Positions 53,337-62,181 of a stretch of 64,000 nt of DNA are shown piece after piece. Position 1 is the stretch's first letter; every line of letters begins with the position of its first letter. This stretch comes from Pseudomonas sp. TH41 (GTDB taxonomy: Bacteria > Pseudomonadota > Gammaproteobacteria > Pseudomonadales > Pseudomonadaceae): NCBI RefSeq assembly GCF_016650695.1, contig NZ_JAEKFH010000005.1, forward strand, positions 682,001-746,000, in the 5' to 3' direction. Position numbers and translations under genes: made by a program. The notes under the pieces were generated by a model. It was not told the DNA's origin and searched no databases. It saw only the letters and a list, made by a program, of their open reading frames with translations.

Positions 53337-54742
53337 GGCCTCTTCGCGAGCAAGCTCGCTCCCACATTTGATAGTGGTGCCGCTGAGGTCTTTTGTACGA
53401 CGCAGTCCCCTGTGGGAGCGAGCCTGCTCGCGAAGGCGTCCTCACAGTCAGGCGCAAACAGCGCGGCAACTGCCGATGGATTGGACGGAAAATAGAAGTG
53501 AACGTAGGAAGCCGTCATCCGCCCCTCACGATAAACCGCCTCTGCCCCACGCCCGCCGTTAGGACTTAAACCACGAGCAATCGGCTCAAGCTCAGTGCTG
53601 GTCAACGAGTGATGATAGGTATGCCCACGCAGCGAACCTTCCGGCAGCTCGACCGCTTGCAACGCTAACGCGGCCAAACGCTTCTGCATCACCGCATCAC
53701 CGTTCAACAGGCCAACCAGCTCAGCACGAGTGCCTTCGACATCGGTCAACGAATCGAGCAGATAAAGCATGCCGCCACACTCGGCCAACAACGGTTTGCC
53801 CGCCATGTGGTGCGCACGGATCGCGGCCAGCATCGTGGTGTTCTGTGACAGCGCCACATGGTGCAATTCAGGATAACCGCCCGGCAGGTAAAGGCTGTCT
53901 GCCTCCGGTAACTGGGCGTCACGGATTGGCGAGAAAAACAGCAGCTCGGCGCCCATGGCTCGCAGTAAATCCAGGCTCGCGCCATACGTGAAAGCAAATG
54001 CTTCGTCGCGGGCGACCGCAATCCGCACACCCGCCAGTAAAGGCTGCGCACCGATTACATCCGGGGCGGCGAATTGCACCGCCGGTGGCAGCGCGACTTC
54101 ACAACTGCTGGCCAAGGCATCCGCCGCCGCATCGAGGCGCACATCGAGATCGTTCAACTCACTGGCCTGAACCAGCCCCAAGTGCCGACTCGGCAATTCG
54201 ATCCCGGTTTCCCGGGACAAGGCGCCGTACCAGCGCAGACCTTCGGTCAGGCTGCCTTCGAGCAATTGCGCGTGACGCAGCGTGCCGACGCGGTTGGCCA
54301 ACACACCGGCAAACGGCAAGTCCGGCTGATAACGCGCGAGCCCCAGGGCCAGCGCGCCAAACGTCTGCGCCATGGCCGTGCCGTCGATCACACCGAGCAC
54401 CGGCACACCGAAGTGCCGCGCCAGGTCAGCGCTTGACGGCGTACCGTCGAACAACCCCATGACGCCTTCGATCAGGATCAAGTCGGCTTCGCCGGCGGCT
54501 TCCCACAACAGCCGGCGACTCTCCTGCTCGCCGACCATCCACATGTCCAGTTGGTACACCGGCGCACCGCTGGCGCGCTCGAGAATCATCGGGTCGAGAA
54601 AGTCCGGGCCGCATTTGAACACGCGAACCTTGCGCCCCTGATTGCGATGCAAACGGGCCAGCGCAGCGGTGACGGTGGTCTTGCCCTGACCGGAAGCCGG
54701 CGCGGCAATCAGTACCGCCGGGCAATGACGTGGTTGACTCAC
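53333..54742 (-). CDS. cobB: Cobyrinic acid a,c-diamide synthase, extended by a REP doublet
   Basis: The protein has 469 residues. The N-terminal P-loop is IAAPASGQGKTTVTAALARL; VFKCGPDFLDPMILE, EGVMGLFDGTPSSADLARHF and GATase1 nucleophile region KPLLAECGGMLYLLDS follow. It amidates cobyrinic acid at a and c. Family-like sequence ends near FYFPSNPSAVAALFAP (about residue 430). The last about 33 residues (from 437) are encoded by the REP doublet, and the stop TGA overlaps the bluB ATG. The start overlaps cobO by 4 bp. Confidence 0.93.
   Translation of the reverse strand: MSQPRHCPAVLIAAPASGQGKTTVTAALARLHRNQGRKVRVFKCGPDFLDPMILERASGAPVYQLDMWMVGEQESRRLLWEAAGEADLILIEGVMGLFDGTPSSADLARHFGVPVLGVIDGTAMAQTFGALALGLARYQPDLPFAGVLANRVGTLRHAQLLEGSLTEGLRWYGALSRETGIELPSRHLGLVQASELNDLDVRLDAAADALASSCEVALPPAVQFAAPDVIGAQPLLAGVRIAVARDEAFAFTYGASLDLLRAMGAELLFFSPIRDAQLPEADSLYLPGGYPELHHVALSQNTTMLAAIRAHHMAGKPLLAECGGMLYLLDSLTDVEGTRAELVGLLNGDAVMQKRLAALALQAVELPEGSLRGHTYHHSLTSTELEPIARGLSPNGGRGAEAVYREGRMTASYVHFYFPSNPSAVAALFAPDCEDAFASRLAPTGDCVVQKTSAAPLSNVGASLLAKRP
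53343..53434. repeat. REP doublet inside the cobB 3' end
   Basis: CTTCGCGAGCAAGCTCGCTC on one side and mirrored GGAGCGAGCCTGCTCGCGAA on the other lie entirely within the cobB reading frame. On the minus strand it is translated as AFASRLAPTG ... VGASLLAKRP. Confidence 0.92.
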
Positions 54743-55350
54743 AGTTCGACGCCTTTTTGCGCTTTGATCCCGGCCTGGAACGCGTGCTTGATCACGCCCA
54801 TTTCGGTGACGGTATCGGCCAGTTCGATCATCTCCGGCTTGGCGCCGCGACCGGTGACGACCACGTGCTGCATCGGTGGACGAGCCTGCAAATCGCTGAG
54901 CACTTGATCGAGATCCAGATAACCGTGCTTCAGCGCGATGTTCAACTCATCGAGTACCACCAGACCAATCGACGGATCGCGCAGCAATTGCTGCGACACG
55001 GCCCAGGCAGCTTCGGCGGCGGCGATATCGCGCTGGCGATCCTGGGTTTCCCAGGTGAAGCCTTCGCCCATCACATGAAAACGCACCTGCTCCGGGAAGC
55101 GCCGGAAGAACAACTCTTCGCCGGTGCTGTTGCGACCTTTGATGAACTGCACCACGCCGCATTGCATGCCATGGCCCATGGACCGGGCCAGCATGCCGAA
55201 GGCCGAACTGCTTTTACCTTTGCCGTTGCCGGTCAGCACCAACAGCAGGCCGCACTCATTCGGGGAGTTGGCGATGCGTTCGTCGATCACGGCTTTTTTG
55301 CGCTGCATGCGCGCCAGATGGCGTTCGTCACGATCAGGGGAATCAGTCAT
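54739..55350 (-). CDS. cobO: Cob(I)yrinic acid a,c-diamide adenosyltransferase
   Basis: The 203-residue P-loop protein has LVLTGNGKGKSSSAFGMLAR, VVQFIKGRNSTGEELFF, and VVLDELNIALKHGYLDLDQV. It adds the adenosyl group to corrinoids. Start ATG 55350 has GGAGAG upstream; the ORF start at 55467 lies inside the riboswitch and is rejected. First gene of the riboswitch-led cobalamin operon. Confidence 0.94.
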   Translation of the reverse strand: MTDSPDRDERHLARMQRKKAVIDERIANSPNECGLLLVLTGNGKGKSSSAFGMLARSMGHGMQCGVVQFIKGRNSTGEELFFRRFPEQVRFHVMGEGFTWETQDRQRDIAAAEAAWAVSQQLLRDPSIGLVVLDELNIALKHGYLDLDQVLSDLQARPPMQHVVVTGRGAKPEMIELADTVTEMGVIKHAFQAGIKAQKGVEL

Positions 55351-55404
55351 GGGGGAGCTCTCCGTTGAGGCTGGATAACGGCGGGCAGGCACAAGAATAG
55401 GCGG

Positions 55405-55436
55405 AAAAAAGCCTGGCATCGCCCACCGTGATGCCG
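55405..55436 (-). terminator. Riboswitch expression-platform terminator
   Basis: On the minus strand GGCATC-ACGGTGGGC-GATGCC is followed by AGGC and T6. It lies between the aptamer and cobO and would stop transcription when cobalamin is bound. Confidence 0.7.
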
Positions 55437-55445
55437 CTGGATGAA

Positions 55446-55650
55446 TCAGGCCGGTCTCCGGGCTCATGAGCGGCGATGCGCCGGACTGCGCGCCTTCCCA
55501 TGTCGACAGTCGACACAGTGGCTCAAGGCACAGTCTTCACTCATTTACCGTTGCGGGGGCAGCGCCGGGATCGTGATCCCCTTCGTTTAAGGGATGACTC
55601 ACCGGCTTCCCTGTTTCACTCTGTCGACCTGGGTCACAGAGCACCTGAAA
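55446..55650 (-). promoter_or_regulatory. Cobalamin riboswitch
   Basis: Minus-strand order matches the cobalamin aptamer: AGGTGCTCTGTG, GAAACAGGGAAGCCGGTGAG, CTGCCCCCGCAACGGTAAAT, AGCCACTGTG, TGGGAAGGCG and the B12 box GAGCCCGGAGACCGGCC (about 55449-55466). It should repress the ten-gene cob operon at high adenosylcobalamin. Confidence 0.95.
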
Positions 55651-55816
55651 CAAGCCGCGAAGGTTAGAGGGTTGGGGATGGAGCGTCAATTGAAGACAGA
55701 ACGCCAGTGAACGATATACTGCCGTCGGTCAATCGGCTGACGCCATAGTTGTGTCACAGTGTCAGCAGTGATATCAAAGAGCCACAACCACAATCAAAAT
55801 AACAAGGGTGAGCAAC

Positions 55817-56401
55817 ATGCAAGGCATGATCATCAGCAATCCGAAGCTGGAATTCCTGCGCCCGGTACTGGAACGCTGGTTTGACTGTATCGACCGCTAC
55901 AACGCCGTGCGCGGCGATAACGACACCCCGTACTGGTTCGATGAAAAAGCCAACCTCGGGCTGCTTTCCGCTGCGGCCTGGATGGCGGAAATGGTCACGT
56001 TGCAACAAACGCCGACCCGTAAACAGACCGAAGAAGGCGAACGCAATGCGCGCGCCGATCTGTTTATTGCCACCCCCGAAGAACGCGCTTACCTCCAGGT
56101 CACGCAGCGCTGGCCTCGGGTCAATAGCCTGAACCTGGCTCAAGCCCTGATCGATATCACCAGCGACGCGAAGAAAATCAGCTACGCCAGCGACCTGAAA
56201 CTCGGCTGCCTGTTTGTCGCGCCGCAAAAGGCTCAGCATGGCGCCACGCCGGAAGAACTCCAGGACATGGTCGACGACCTGCAGAAGGAACACAGCTGCG
56301 CGGTTGCCTGGTATTTCCCCTATGCCTACCGAAAATTGCGCAATGAAGCGGGCAACTATCACCCGGGCATCGCCGTGCTATTCAAGGAAGCACGCGGCTG
56401 A
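55817..56401 (+). CDS. Conserved hypothetical soluble protein
   Basis: The 194-residue protein starts MQGMIISNPKLEFLRPVLER and has YWFDEKANLGLLSAAAWMAE and EELQDMVDDLQKEHSCAVAW. It has no signal peptide and no membrane segment. I recognise no family. AAGGGTGAG precedes ATG 55817; an in-frame GTG at 55808 overlaps that site. It is read away from the cob operon, and its promoter lies in 55660-55810. Confidence 0.75.
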   Translation: MQGMIISNPKLEFLRPVLERWFDCIDRYNAVRGDNDTPYWFDEKANLGLLSAAAWMAEMVTLQQTPTRKQTEEGERNARADLFIATPEERAYLQVTQRWPRVNSLNLAQALIDITSDAKKISYASDLKLGCLFVAPQKAQHGATPEELQDMVDDLQKEHSCAVAWYFPYAYRKLRNEAGNYHPGIAVLFKEARG

Positions 56402-56467
56402 CCTGTTGAACCTTCAAACCTCTGCGCGTCTCTATGAATAGACAGGGCATTCATAGGGAAGACCAGC

Positions 56468-57781
56468 ATGCGCAAGCCCCAGCTCGTACTCGTCATCATG
56501 CTCGCCGGAGGGCTCGCCGCCTGTGGTGAAACCTCCAGCCTGCAAGTCTCCGACGGCACGGGTCCGTCGCCAGTACTGCCAGAACCCAACAAGACCCTGA
56601 TCCCGACGGTGAACATCGCCCCGGCGATTGGCTGGCCGGCCGGCGCAAAACCCACTGCCGCCGCCGGGACGCAGGTGGCGGCCTTTGCGGAAGGCCTCGA
56701 CCATCCGCGCTGGCTCTACGTGCTGCCCAACGGCGACGTGCTGGTGGCCGAAACCAACGCTCCCCCGAAACCCGATGACGGCAAAGGCATTCGCGGCTGG
56801 GTCATGGGCAAAGTCATGGGTCGCGCCGGCGCGACCGTACCGAGTCCGAACCGCATCACGTTGCTGCGAGACAAGGACCACGACGGCATCGCCGAAACCC
56901 GCACGGTGTTCCTCGAACACCTGAACTCCCCCTTCGGCATGACGCTGGTCGGCAATGACCTCTACGTTGCCGACACCGACCGCTTGTTACGTTTCCACTA
57001 TGAAAACGGCGATACGGCGATCACCTCGCAGCCGATCAAAGTGGTCGACTTGCCGGGCGGCCCGCTGAATCACCACTGGACCAAAAACGTCATTGCCAGC
57101 AAGGACGGCAGCAAGCTGTACGTCACGGTGGGCTCCAACAGTAACGTCGCCGAAAACGGTCTGGACAAGGAAGAAGGTCGCGCGGCGATCTGGGAAGTCG
57201 ACCGCGCCACCGGTAACCATCGGATCTTCGCCTCAGGCCTGCGCAACCCCAACGGCATGGCGTGGGAACCGCACAGCGGCGCCTTGTGGACGGCGGTCAA
57301 CGAGCGAGACGAAATCGGTAGCGACCTGGTGCCGGACTACATCACCTCGGTCAAGGACGGCGCGTTCTATGGCTGGCCGTTCAGCTATTACGGTCAGCAC
57401 GTCGACATTCGCGTCGATCCGCAAAACCCGGACCTGGTCGCCAAGGCGATCCCGCCGGACTACGCAGTCGGCCCGCATACCGCGTCGCTGGGCCTGACAT
57501 TTGCTGAAGGCAACACACTTCCGGCGCCGTTCAAAGAAGGGGCATTCATCGGCCAGCACGGCTCGTGGAACCGCAATCCGCATAGTGGTTATAAAGTGAT
57601 TTTCGTGCCGTTCAGCGCAGGCAAACCGGTCGGGCAGCCGGTGGACGTACTCACCGGTTTCCTCAATGCCGAAGACGATGCCATGGGTCGCCCGGTGGGC
57701 GTGGTAATAGATAAGCAAGGTGATTTGCTGGTGGCGGATGATGTGGGGAACAAGGTGTGGCGCGTTTCGGCGGTTAAGTAA
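56468..57781 (+). CDS. PQQ-type sugar (sorbosone) dehydrogenase-like lipoprotein
   Basis: The 437-residue protein has signal MRKPQLVLVIMLAGGLAACG with lipobox LAAC, so it is probably anchored in the outer or inner membrane facing the periplasm. The mature part is a six-bladed propeller of the sorbosone/soluble glucose dehydrogenase type: GLDHPRWLYVLPNGDVLVAE, PNRITLLRDKDHDGIAETRT, FASGLRNPNGMAWEP, GAFIGQHGSWNRNPHSGYKV. Some members bind PQQ and others do not. Substrate unknown. Confidence 0.85.
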   Translation: MRKPQLVLVIMLAGGLAACGETSSLQVSDGTGPSPVLPEPNKTLIPTVNIAPAIGWPAGAKPTAAAGTQVAAFAEGLDHPRWLYVLPNGDVLVAETNAPPKPDDGKGIRGWVMGKVMGRAGATVPSPNRITLLRDKDHDGIAETRTVFLEHLNSPFGMTLVGNDLYVADTDRLLRFHYENGDTAITSQPIKVVDLPGGPLNHHWTKNVIASKDGSKLYVTVGSNSNVAENGLDKEEGRAAIWEVDRATGNHRIFASGLRNPNGMAWEPHSGALWTAVNERDEIGSDLVPDYITSVKDGAFYGWPFSYYGQHVDIRVDPQNPDLVAKAIPPDYAVGPHTASLGLTFAEGNTLPAPFKEGAFIGQHGSWNRNPHSGYKVIFVPFSAGKPVGQPVDVLTGFLNAEDDAMGRPVGVVIDKQGDLLVADDVGNKVWRVSAVK

Positions 57782-57809
57782 GACATTGACGGCCGAACAC
57801 ATCCCCCCC

Positions 57810-57892
57810 TGTAGGAGCGAGCTTGCTCGCGAAGGTGTGTCAGGCGACATCGATGTAGCTGACCCACCATCGCGAGCAAGCTCGCTCCTACA
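57810..57892. repeat. REP doublet, GAGC class, short
   Basis: TGTAGGAGCGAGCTTGCTCG and mirrored CGAGCAAGCTCGCTCCTACA enclose a spacer different from the 100-bp group. Between convergent genes. Confidence 0.9.
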
Positions 57893-57905
57893 AGGGGATC
57901 GGCGT

Positions 57906-58559
57906 TTAGCGCTTACGGCACAACGTCAATCCATCTCCCAACGGCAACAACGACAGATCCACACGCGAGTCATCCTTCAAGGCGCGATTGAGCGCCTGGA
58001 TGGCTCGGGTGTCTGCGCTCTCGGAATGCTGCTCAAGCACCCGCCCGCTCCACAACGTGTTATCGAACACCGCCAGACCACCCACACGCAGCAAACGCAG
58101 GGCGTGCTCCAGATAGGCTGGATAGTTAGCCTTGTCGGCATCAATGAAAATCAAATCGAAGTGGCCTGGCTGATTGAGCTGGCTGAGCGTTTCCAACGCG
58201 GGCGCCAAACGCAGATCTATCCGCTCGGTGAGCCCTGCCTCCTGCCAGTAGCGGCGCGCGGTGGCGTTGTAATCGCCGGGAATATCACAGCAGATCAGCG
58301 AACCGTCATCCGGCAATGCAGCCGCCATGCACAAGGCGCTGTAACCGGTGAAGGTGCCCACTTCAAGCAAATGCCTGGCACCGGTGATCTTCACCAGTAA
58401 CGCGAGGAATTGCCCCTGCTCCGGCGCCACCTGCCAACGCGCCATGGGCAGCGCCTGGGTTTCGTCGCGCAAGCGCTTGAGCACCGACGTCTCCCTTAAG
58501 GAAACGTCGAGCAGGTATTGATACAGGGAATCGTCGAGATTGAGCGTGCGAGCGGTCAT
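57906..58559 (-). CDS. Class I SAM-dependent O-methyltransferase
   Basis: The 217-residue enzyme of the catechol/caffeoyl-CoA O-methyltransferase family has HLLEVGTFTGYSALCMAAAL, FDLIFIDADKANYPAYLEHA, and GGLAVFDNTLWSGRVLE. Those acidic residues bind the divalent metal. The acceptor is probably a catechol-like small molecule, but cannot be assigned. It follows the NlpC/P60 gene by 15 bp and may be cotranscribed. Confidence 0.87.
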   Translation of the reverse strand: MTARTLNLDDSLYQYLLDVSLRETSVLKRLRDETQALPMARWQVAPEQGQFLALLVKITGARHLLEVGTFTGYSALCMAAALPDDGSLICCDIPGDYNATARRYWQEAGLTERIDLRLAPALETLSQLNQPGHFDLIFIDADKANYPAYLEHALRLLRVGGLAVFDNTLWSGRVLEQHSESADTRAIQALNRALKDDSRVDLSLLPLGDGLTLCRKR

Positions 58560-58574
58560 GACAACCTCTGCGAA

Positions 58575-59111
58575 CTAGGGGTTACGCGCCAGATGCTCAG
58601 GTTGCAGGACACGTTTGGCGCTCAGGTAGGCTCTCTGCCAATACGCTTTGGACAAGCTGTCGAGCTTCACCGTGCCGCCGGTGGCTGGCGCATGGACGAA
58701 TCGACCTTCGCCGACATAGATGCCGGCGTGGCTGACCTGGGAGCCGCCATTGGTGGCAAAGAAAATCAGGTCACCGGTTTGCAGGCCTTCCTTGCCCACA
58801 TTGGCCGCCTGCATGCTGATCAGCTCGCGCGTGGTGCGCGGCAGGGAAATGCCGGCAACGTCACGGTAGACATAGCCGATCAAGCCGCTGCAATCAAATC
58901 CGGAGTCTGGCGTGTTGCCGCCCCAGCGATAAGGTGTGCCCACCAGGCCCAACGCGCGGAACAGCACCTCTTCTGCTTCGGGAGAGAATGCCTGGGAGGA
59001 GCCGAAAACGATCGGAGCGCGAACCACTGGTGCAGGAGGCGGTGGGCGGCTGGCGCAGGCGCTGAGCAGCGCTGCGAAGCACATGATTGCGAGGCGGGCC
59101 GACGTCGTCAT
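58575..59111 (-). CDS. NlpC/P60 (C40) peptidoglycan hydrolase lipoprotein, copy 1
   Basis: In this 178-residue protein, signal MTTSARLAIMCFAALLSACA ends in lipobox LSAC. The catalytic domain has the Cys in DSGFDCSGLIGYVYRD, the His in VSHAGIYVGEGRFVHA, and LQTGDLIFFATNGG. It likely cleaves D,L bonds in peptidoglycan stems. The start at 59111 gives a proper lipoprotein signal; the ORF extension to 59201 does not. It is a paralogue of 59276-59911. Confidence 0.9.
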   Translation of the reverse strand: MTTSARLAIMCFAALLSACASRPPPPAPVVRAPIVFGSSQAFSPEAEEVLFRALGLVGTPYRWGGNTPDSGFDCSGLIGYVYRDVAGISLPRTTRELISMQAANVGKEGLQTGDLIFFATNGGSQVSHAGIYVGEGRFVHAPATGGTVKLDSLSKAYWQRAYLSAKRVLQPEHLARNP

Positions 59112-59162
59112 GGCAGAACATCCTGATCTGGCTGCGGCTTTTTCTGCAGGGGACGCAGAAAA

Positions 59163-59195
59163 GAAAACCGCCTGCGCAGGACGCAGGCGGTTTGC
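59163..59195 (-). terminator. Intrinsic terminator between the two NlpC/P60 genes
   Basis: AAACCGCCTGCG and CGCAGGCGGTTT pair around a 5-base loop, and the minus-strand side continues TTCTTTTCTG. It ends transcription of the upstream paralogue. Confidence 0.85.
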
Positions 59196-59275
59196 CATCA
59201 ATAATAGATCTGGATTCTAGCGGCTACACGGCAAACTTCAAGTAAGACTTTAAGTTAACCTTACAAATTGTCCGC

Positions 59276-59911
59276 TTACTGGCGCGCCGTGACGATTGTC
59301 GGGGCTGCGGTCGGGGCCATCGCGAGTGCGCGCTTGGCTTCGATGAAGGTTTTGTTCCAGTAACTGTCGCCCAGGCTATCGATCCGGACACCACCGCTGC
59401 GGCGGCTGCTGGAATGGATGAACTGGTTGTCACCCAGGTAAATCCCGGCGTGACTGACGCGACCGCGTCGGCCATTGGTGGCGAAAAACAGCAAGTCACC
59501 CGGCTCCAGCTTGCTGCGAGAAACCAGTGGCGCGTCGACGTTGATCATTTCGCGAGTGGAACGCGGCAGATTCATGCCGGCCTCTTCGCGGAACAGGTAA
59601 CCGATGAAACCGCTGCAATCGAAGCCGGCTTCAGAGGTACCGCCGAAACGGTAACGAGTACCGATCAGGGACATGCCGCGTTCGAGGATGCTGTCGGCCA
59701 AAACCGGAAGCTTGTACGACTTGCCGCCAGCAAAGTCGGCCAGTTCTTTTTCGGTGGCCATCTCTTCCTGGTAAAGAGCGGAAGACTGGGCAGTAACAGA
59801 ATTTTGAACCTGCTGTTGTTGCTCTTGCTGGGACACTGGAGAGTGAGCAGCGCAACCGAACAACAGGGTGACGAGTGCGAGGGGCACGAGGGGTGCAAAG
59901 CGATTTAGCAT
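59276..59911 (-). CDS. NlpC/P60 (C40) peptidoglycan hydrolase lipoprotein, copy 2
   Basis: In this 211-residue protein, signal MLNRFAPLVPLALVTLLFGC ends in lipobox LFGC. A Gln-rich linker (SQQEQQQQVQNSV) precedes the C40 domain, with Cys in EAGFDCSGFIGYLFREEAG, His in VSHAGIYLGDNQFIHS, and LEPGDLLFFATNG. Start 59911 fits the lipoprotein signal. Same fold and neighbour order as copy 1, so a local duplication is likely; its tail diverges. Confidence 0.9.
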   Translation of the reverse strand: MLNRFAPLVPLALVTLLFGCAAHSPVSQQEQQQQVQNSVTAQSSALYQEEMATEKELADFAGGKSYKLPVLADSILERGMSLIGTRYRFGGTSEAGFDCSGFIGYLFREEAGMNLPRSTREMINVDAPLVSRSKLEPGDLLFFATNGRRGRVSHAGIYLGDNQFIHSSSRRSGGVRIDSLGDSYWNKTFIEAKRALAMAPTAAPTIVTARQ

Positions 59912-60124
59912 GGGCACGACCGTGGCTGATAGTTGTAAAGAAGGCGAGACTATGCCCGCTATCAACCTCATTTGCAAATTCAATCGATCTTTATGTGACT
60001 TTTCGGTTTCGCGTTTTCATCTAAGCGCTAAAGCCCCATTTAGACACTTGCGCGTCCTACGCCCTGTAGGAAAGCGGGCTTTTTGGCGCCTGAAATCTGC
60101 CAAAAACCTTGTAGGCCCTAGGTT

Positions 60125-60829
60125 TTACCAGCCCAGCGTCTCTTTTAGAAACGGGATGGTGAGCTTGCGCTGGGCTTGAAGAGAGGCCTGATCGAGACGC
60201 TCAAGCAACTCGAAAAGTGCACTCATGCTGCGGGTGCCGCGAGTCAAAATAAAATGCCCGACTTCATCGGTCAGGTGCAGGCCACGACGCGATGCGCGCA
60301 GTTGCAATGCCCGCAACTTGTCTTCGTCGGAAAGCGGCCGCATCTGAAAGATCAGCGCCAGGGTCAAACGAGACTTGAGGTCCGCCAACTTCACCGGCAA
60401 TTCACGCGGGGAGGTCGAAGCGGCAATCAGCAGACGCCGACCGCTGTCACGCAGACGATTGAACAGATGGAACAGCGCCTCTTCCCAATCCGCCCGCCCG
60501 GCGACTGCCTGCAAATCATCCAGGCAGACCAGTTCGTATTGTTCGAGGTTATCGAGGATTTCGGTGCCGCGATCCAGCAGCTCAGCCAGCGGCAGATACA
60601 CCGCCGGCTCCCCGAGTTGCTCGAAGCGCAGGCAAGCCGCCTGCAACAAGTGGGTACGCCCTACCCCGTCCTTGCCCCAGAGATAAATCAGGCTTTCGGT
60701 CCAGCCGGCGTCGGCTTCGCATAGCCGCTCGACATAGCCGAGTGCTGCGGCATTGGCGCCTGGGTAGTAATTGATAAAGGTAGCGTCATCACGCAGACGC
60801 ACACCTAGGGGCAGCTGAATCGGTTTCAT
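60125..60829 (-). CDS. hda: DnaA regulatory inactivator Hda
   Basis: The 234-residue AAA+ DnaA-like protein lacks the DNA-binding domain. It starts MKPIQLPLGVRLRDDATFIN and has a degenerate P-loop LWGKDGVGRTHLLQAACL, LVCLDDLQAVAGRADWEEAL, and LKSRLTLALIFQMRPLSDED. It is expected to stimulate ATP hydrolysis on DnaA with the beta clamp; QLPLGV near the N-terminus is the clamp-binding motif. It lies downstream of the PerM gene with a 230-bp gap. Confidence 0.94.
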   Translation of the reverse strand: MKPIQLPLGVRLRDDATFINYYPGANAAALGYVERLCEADAGWTESLIYLWGKDGVGRTHLLQAACLRFEQLGEPAVYLPLAELLDRGTEILDNLEQYELVCLDDLQAVAGRADWEEALFHLFNRLRDSGRRLLIAASTSPRELPVKLADLKSRLTLALIFQMRPLSDEDKLRALQLRASRRGLHLTDEVGHFILTRGTRSMSALFELLERLDQASLQAQRKLTIPFLKETLGW

Positions 60830-61059
60830 GCTGACTGAACAGTTCCAACGGAACCGTTAGTGGCCTCTGTGTAAAGTTTGCGAAGTTTATACCCGTGACG
60901 CGGGTCGCACAATGCGACAGACCACAAGCAAAATCAAAGGTTTGCGTTAACACACTGGTTTTATGACAGTTTCTTTGCCGGCGCATGTGACAGCTGCACG
61001 CAAGAGGCGGGCCCACCTGCTGTCGAACCGGGCTGCCCGCCACGCATTGTCAACGCACG

Positions 61060-62133
61060 TTAGAGCTGCGGCTCGTCGACGCCACTGTACATATCAGAAT
61101 CTTTATACAAATCATGCACATGGCGCACCAGCACCATGATCACCGCCGCTACCGGCAGCGCCAGCAGGATTCCGGTAAAACCGAATAGCTCGCCACCCGC
61201 CAGAATCGCGAAAATCACTGCCACCGGGTGCAAACCGATCCGGTCACCCACCAGCAATGGGGTCAGCACCATGCCTTCCAGCGCCTGGCCGACCATGAAC
61301 ACCGCGATGATGCCGATCATGGGATACAGGTCCCCGCCAAACTGGAACAGACCGGCAATCAATGCCGCGCCGATGCCGATGACGAACCCCATGTACGGCA
61401 CGATCGCCGCCAGACCGGCAATGAGACCGATCAACAGCCCCAACTCCAACCCAACCAGCATCAGGCCCGCCGCGTAAATCACACCCAACGCCAGCATCAC
61501 CAGCAACTGTCCGCGTACGAACGCTCCCAGCACCTCATGGCATTCACCCGCCAGGGAGACCGCACGCTTTTCGCGATCCCGGGGCAGCAGGCTGCGGATC
61601 TTGGCCATCATCACGTCCCAGTCCCGCAGCAGATAGAAACTGACCACGGGAATCAGCACCAGATTCGCCAGCCAACCAATCAACGCAAGACCGGAAGCCG
61701 TCGCCTGGCTCAGCACCACACCGACAATGTCCGAAGTCTGACCCATGTGCTCGCTGATCGCCGCCTTGAGCTTGTCGAATTTCCAGAAGTTATCCGATAA
61801 CCCAAACTTCGATTGCGCCCACGGCAACGCGGTGTGTTGCAACCAGTCAAGCATCTGCGGCGCCAGCTCATACAACCGAAAGAGCTGCCTGGCGAGCATC
61901 GGCACCAACACCAGCAGCAGCGTCGTCAAGATCAGGGTGAACAGCGCAAACACTGCGATGACGCCCCAGGTCCGTGACAACCCGGCCCTTTCCAGCCGAT
62001 CCACCAGTGGATCGAACAGATAGGCCAACAGCAGGGCGACCAGAAACGGTGTCAGGATCGGATGCAACAGCCAGACAAACGCGCAGAGCAGGACGACCCC
62101 ACCCAACCAGAACCAACGCCGCGTATCGGCCAT
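61060..62133 (-). CDS. PerM/AI-2E-family membrane protein
   Basis: The 357-residue protein has about eight membrane segments. WLLHPILTPFLVALLLAYLF near the N-terminus and the C-terminal IVPYMGFVIGIGAALIAGL, VLTPLLVGDRIGLHPVAVIF, and LPVAAVIMVLVRHVHDLYKD are family hallmarks. Members include TqsA and proposed permeases; transport substrate is uncertain. ATG 62133 has AGGAG 6 bp upstream and is preferred over 62154. Confidence 0.88.
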   Translation of the reverse strand: MADTRRWFWLGGVVLLCAFVWLLHPILTPFLVALLLAYLFDPLVDRLERAGLSRTWGVIAVFALFTLILTTLLLVLVPMLARQLFRLYELAPQMLDWLQHTALPWAQSKFGLSDNFWKFDKLKAAISEHMGQTSDIVGVVLSQATASGLALIGWLANLVLIPVVSFYLLRDWDVMMAKIRSLLPRDREKRAVSLAGECHEVLGAFVRGQLLVMLALGVIYAAGLMLVGLELGLLIGLIAGLAAIVPYMGFVIGIGAALIAGLFQFGGDLYPMIGIIAVFMVGQALEGMVLTPLLVGDRIGLHPVAVIFAILAGGELFGFTGILLALPVAAVIMVLVRHVHDLYKDSDMYSGVDEPQL

Positions 62134-62181
62134 GAACCACTCCTGCTTCTGCACTTATATAAAAGGAAGGAAAAAAAGAAT

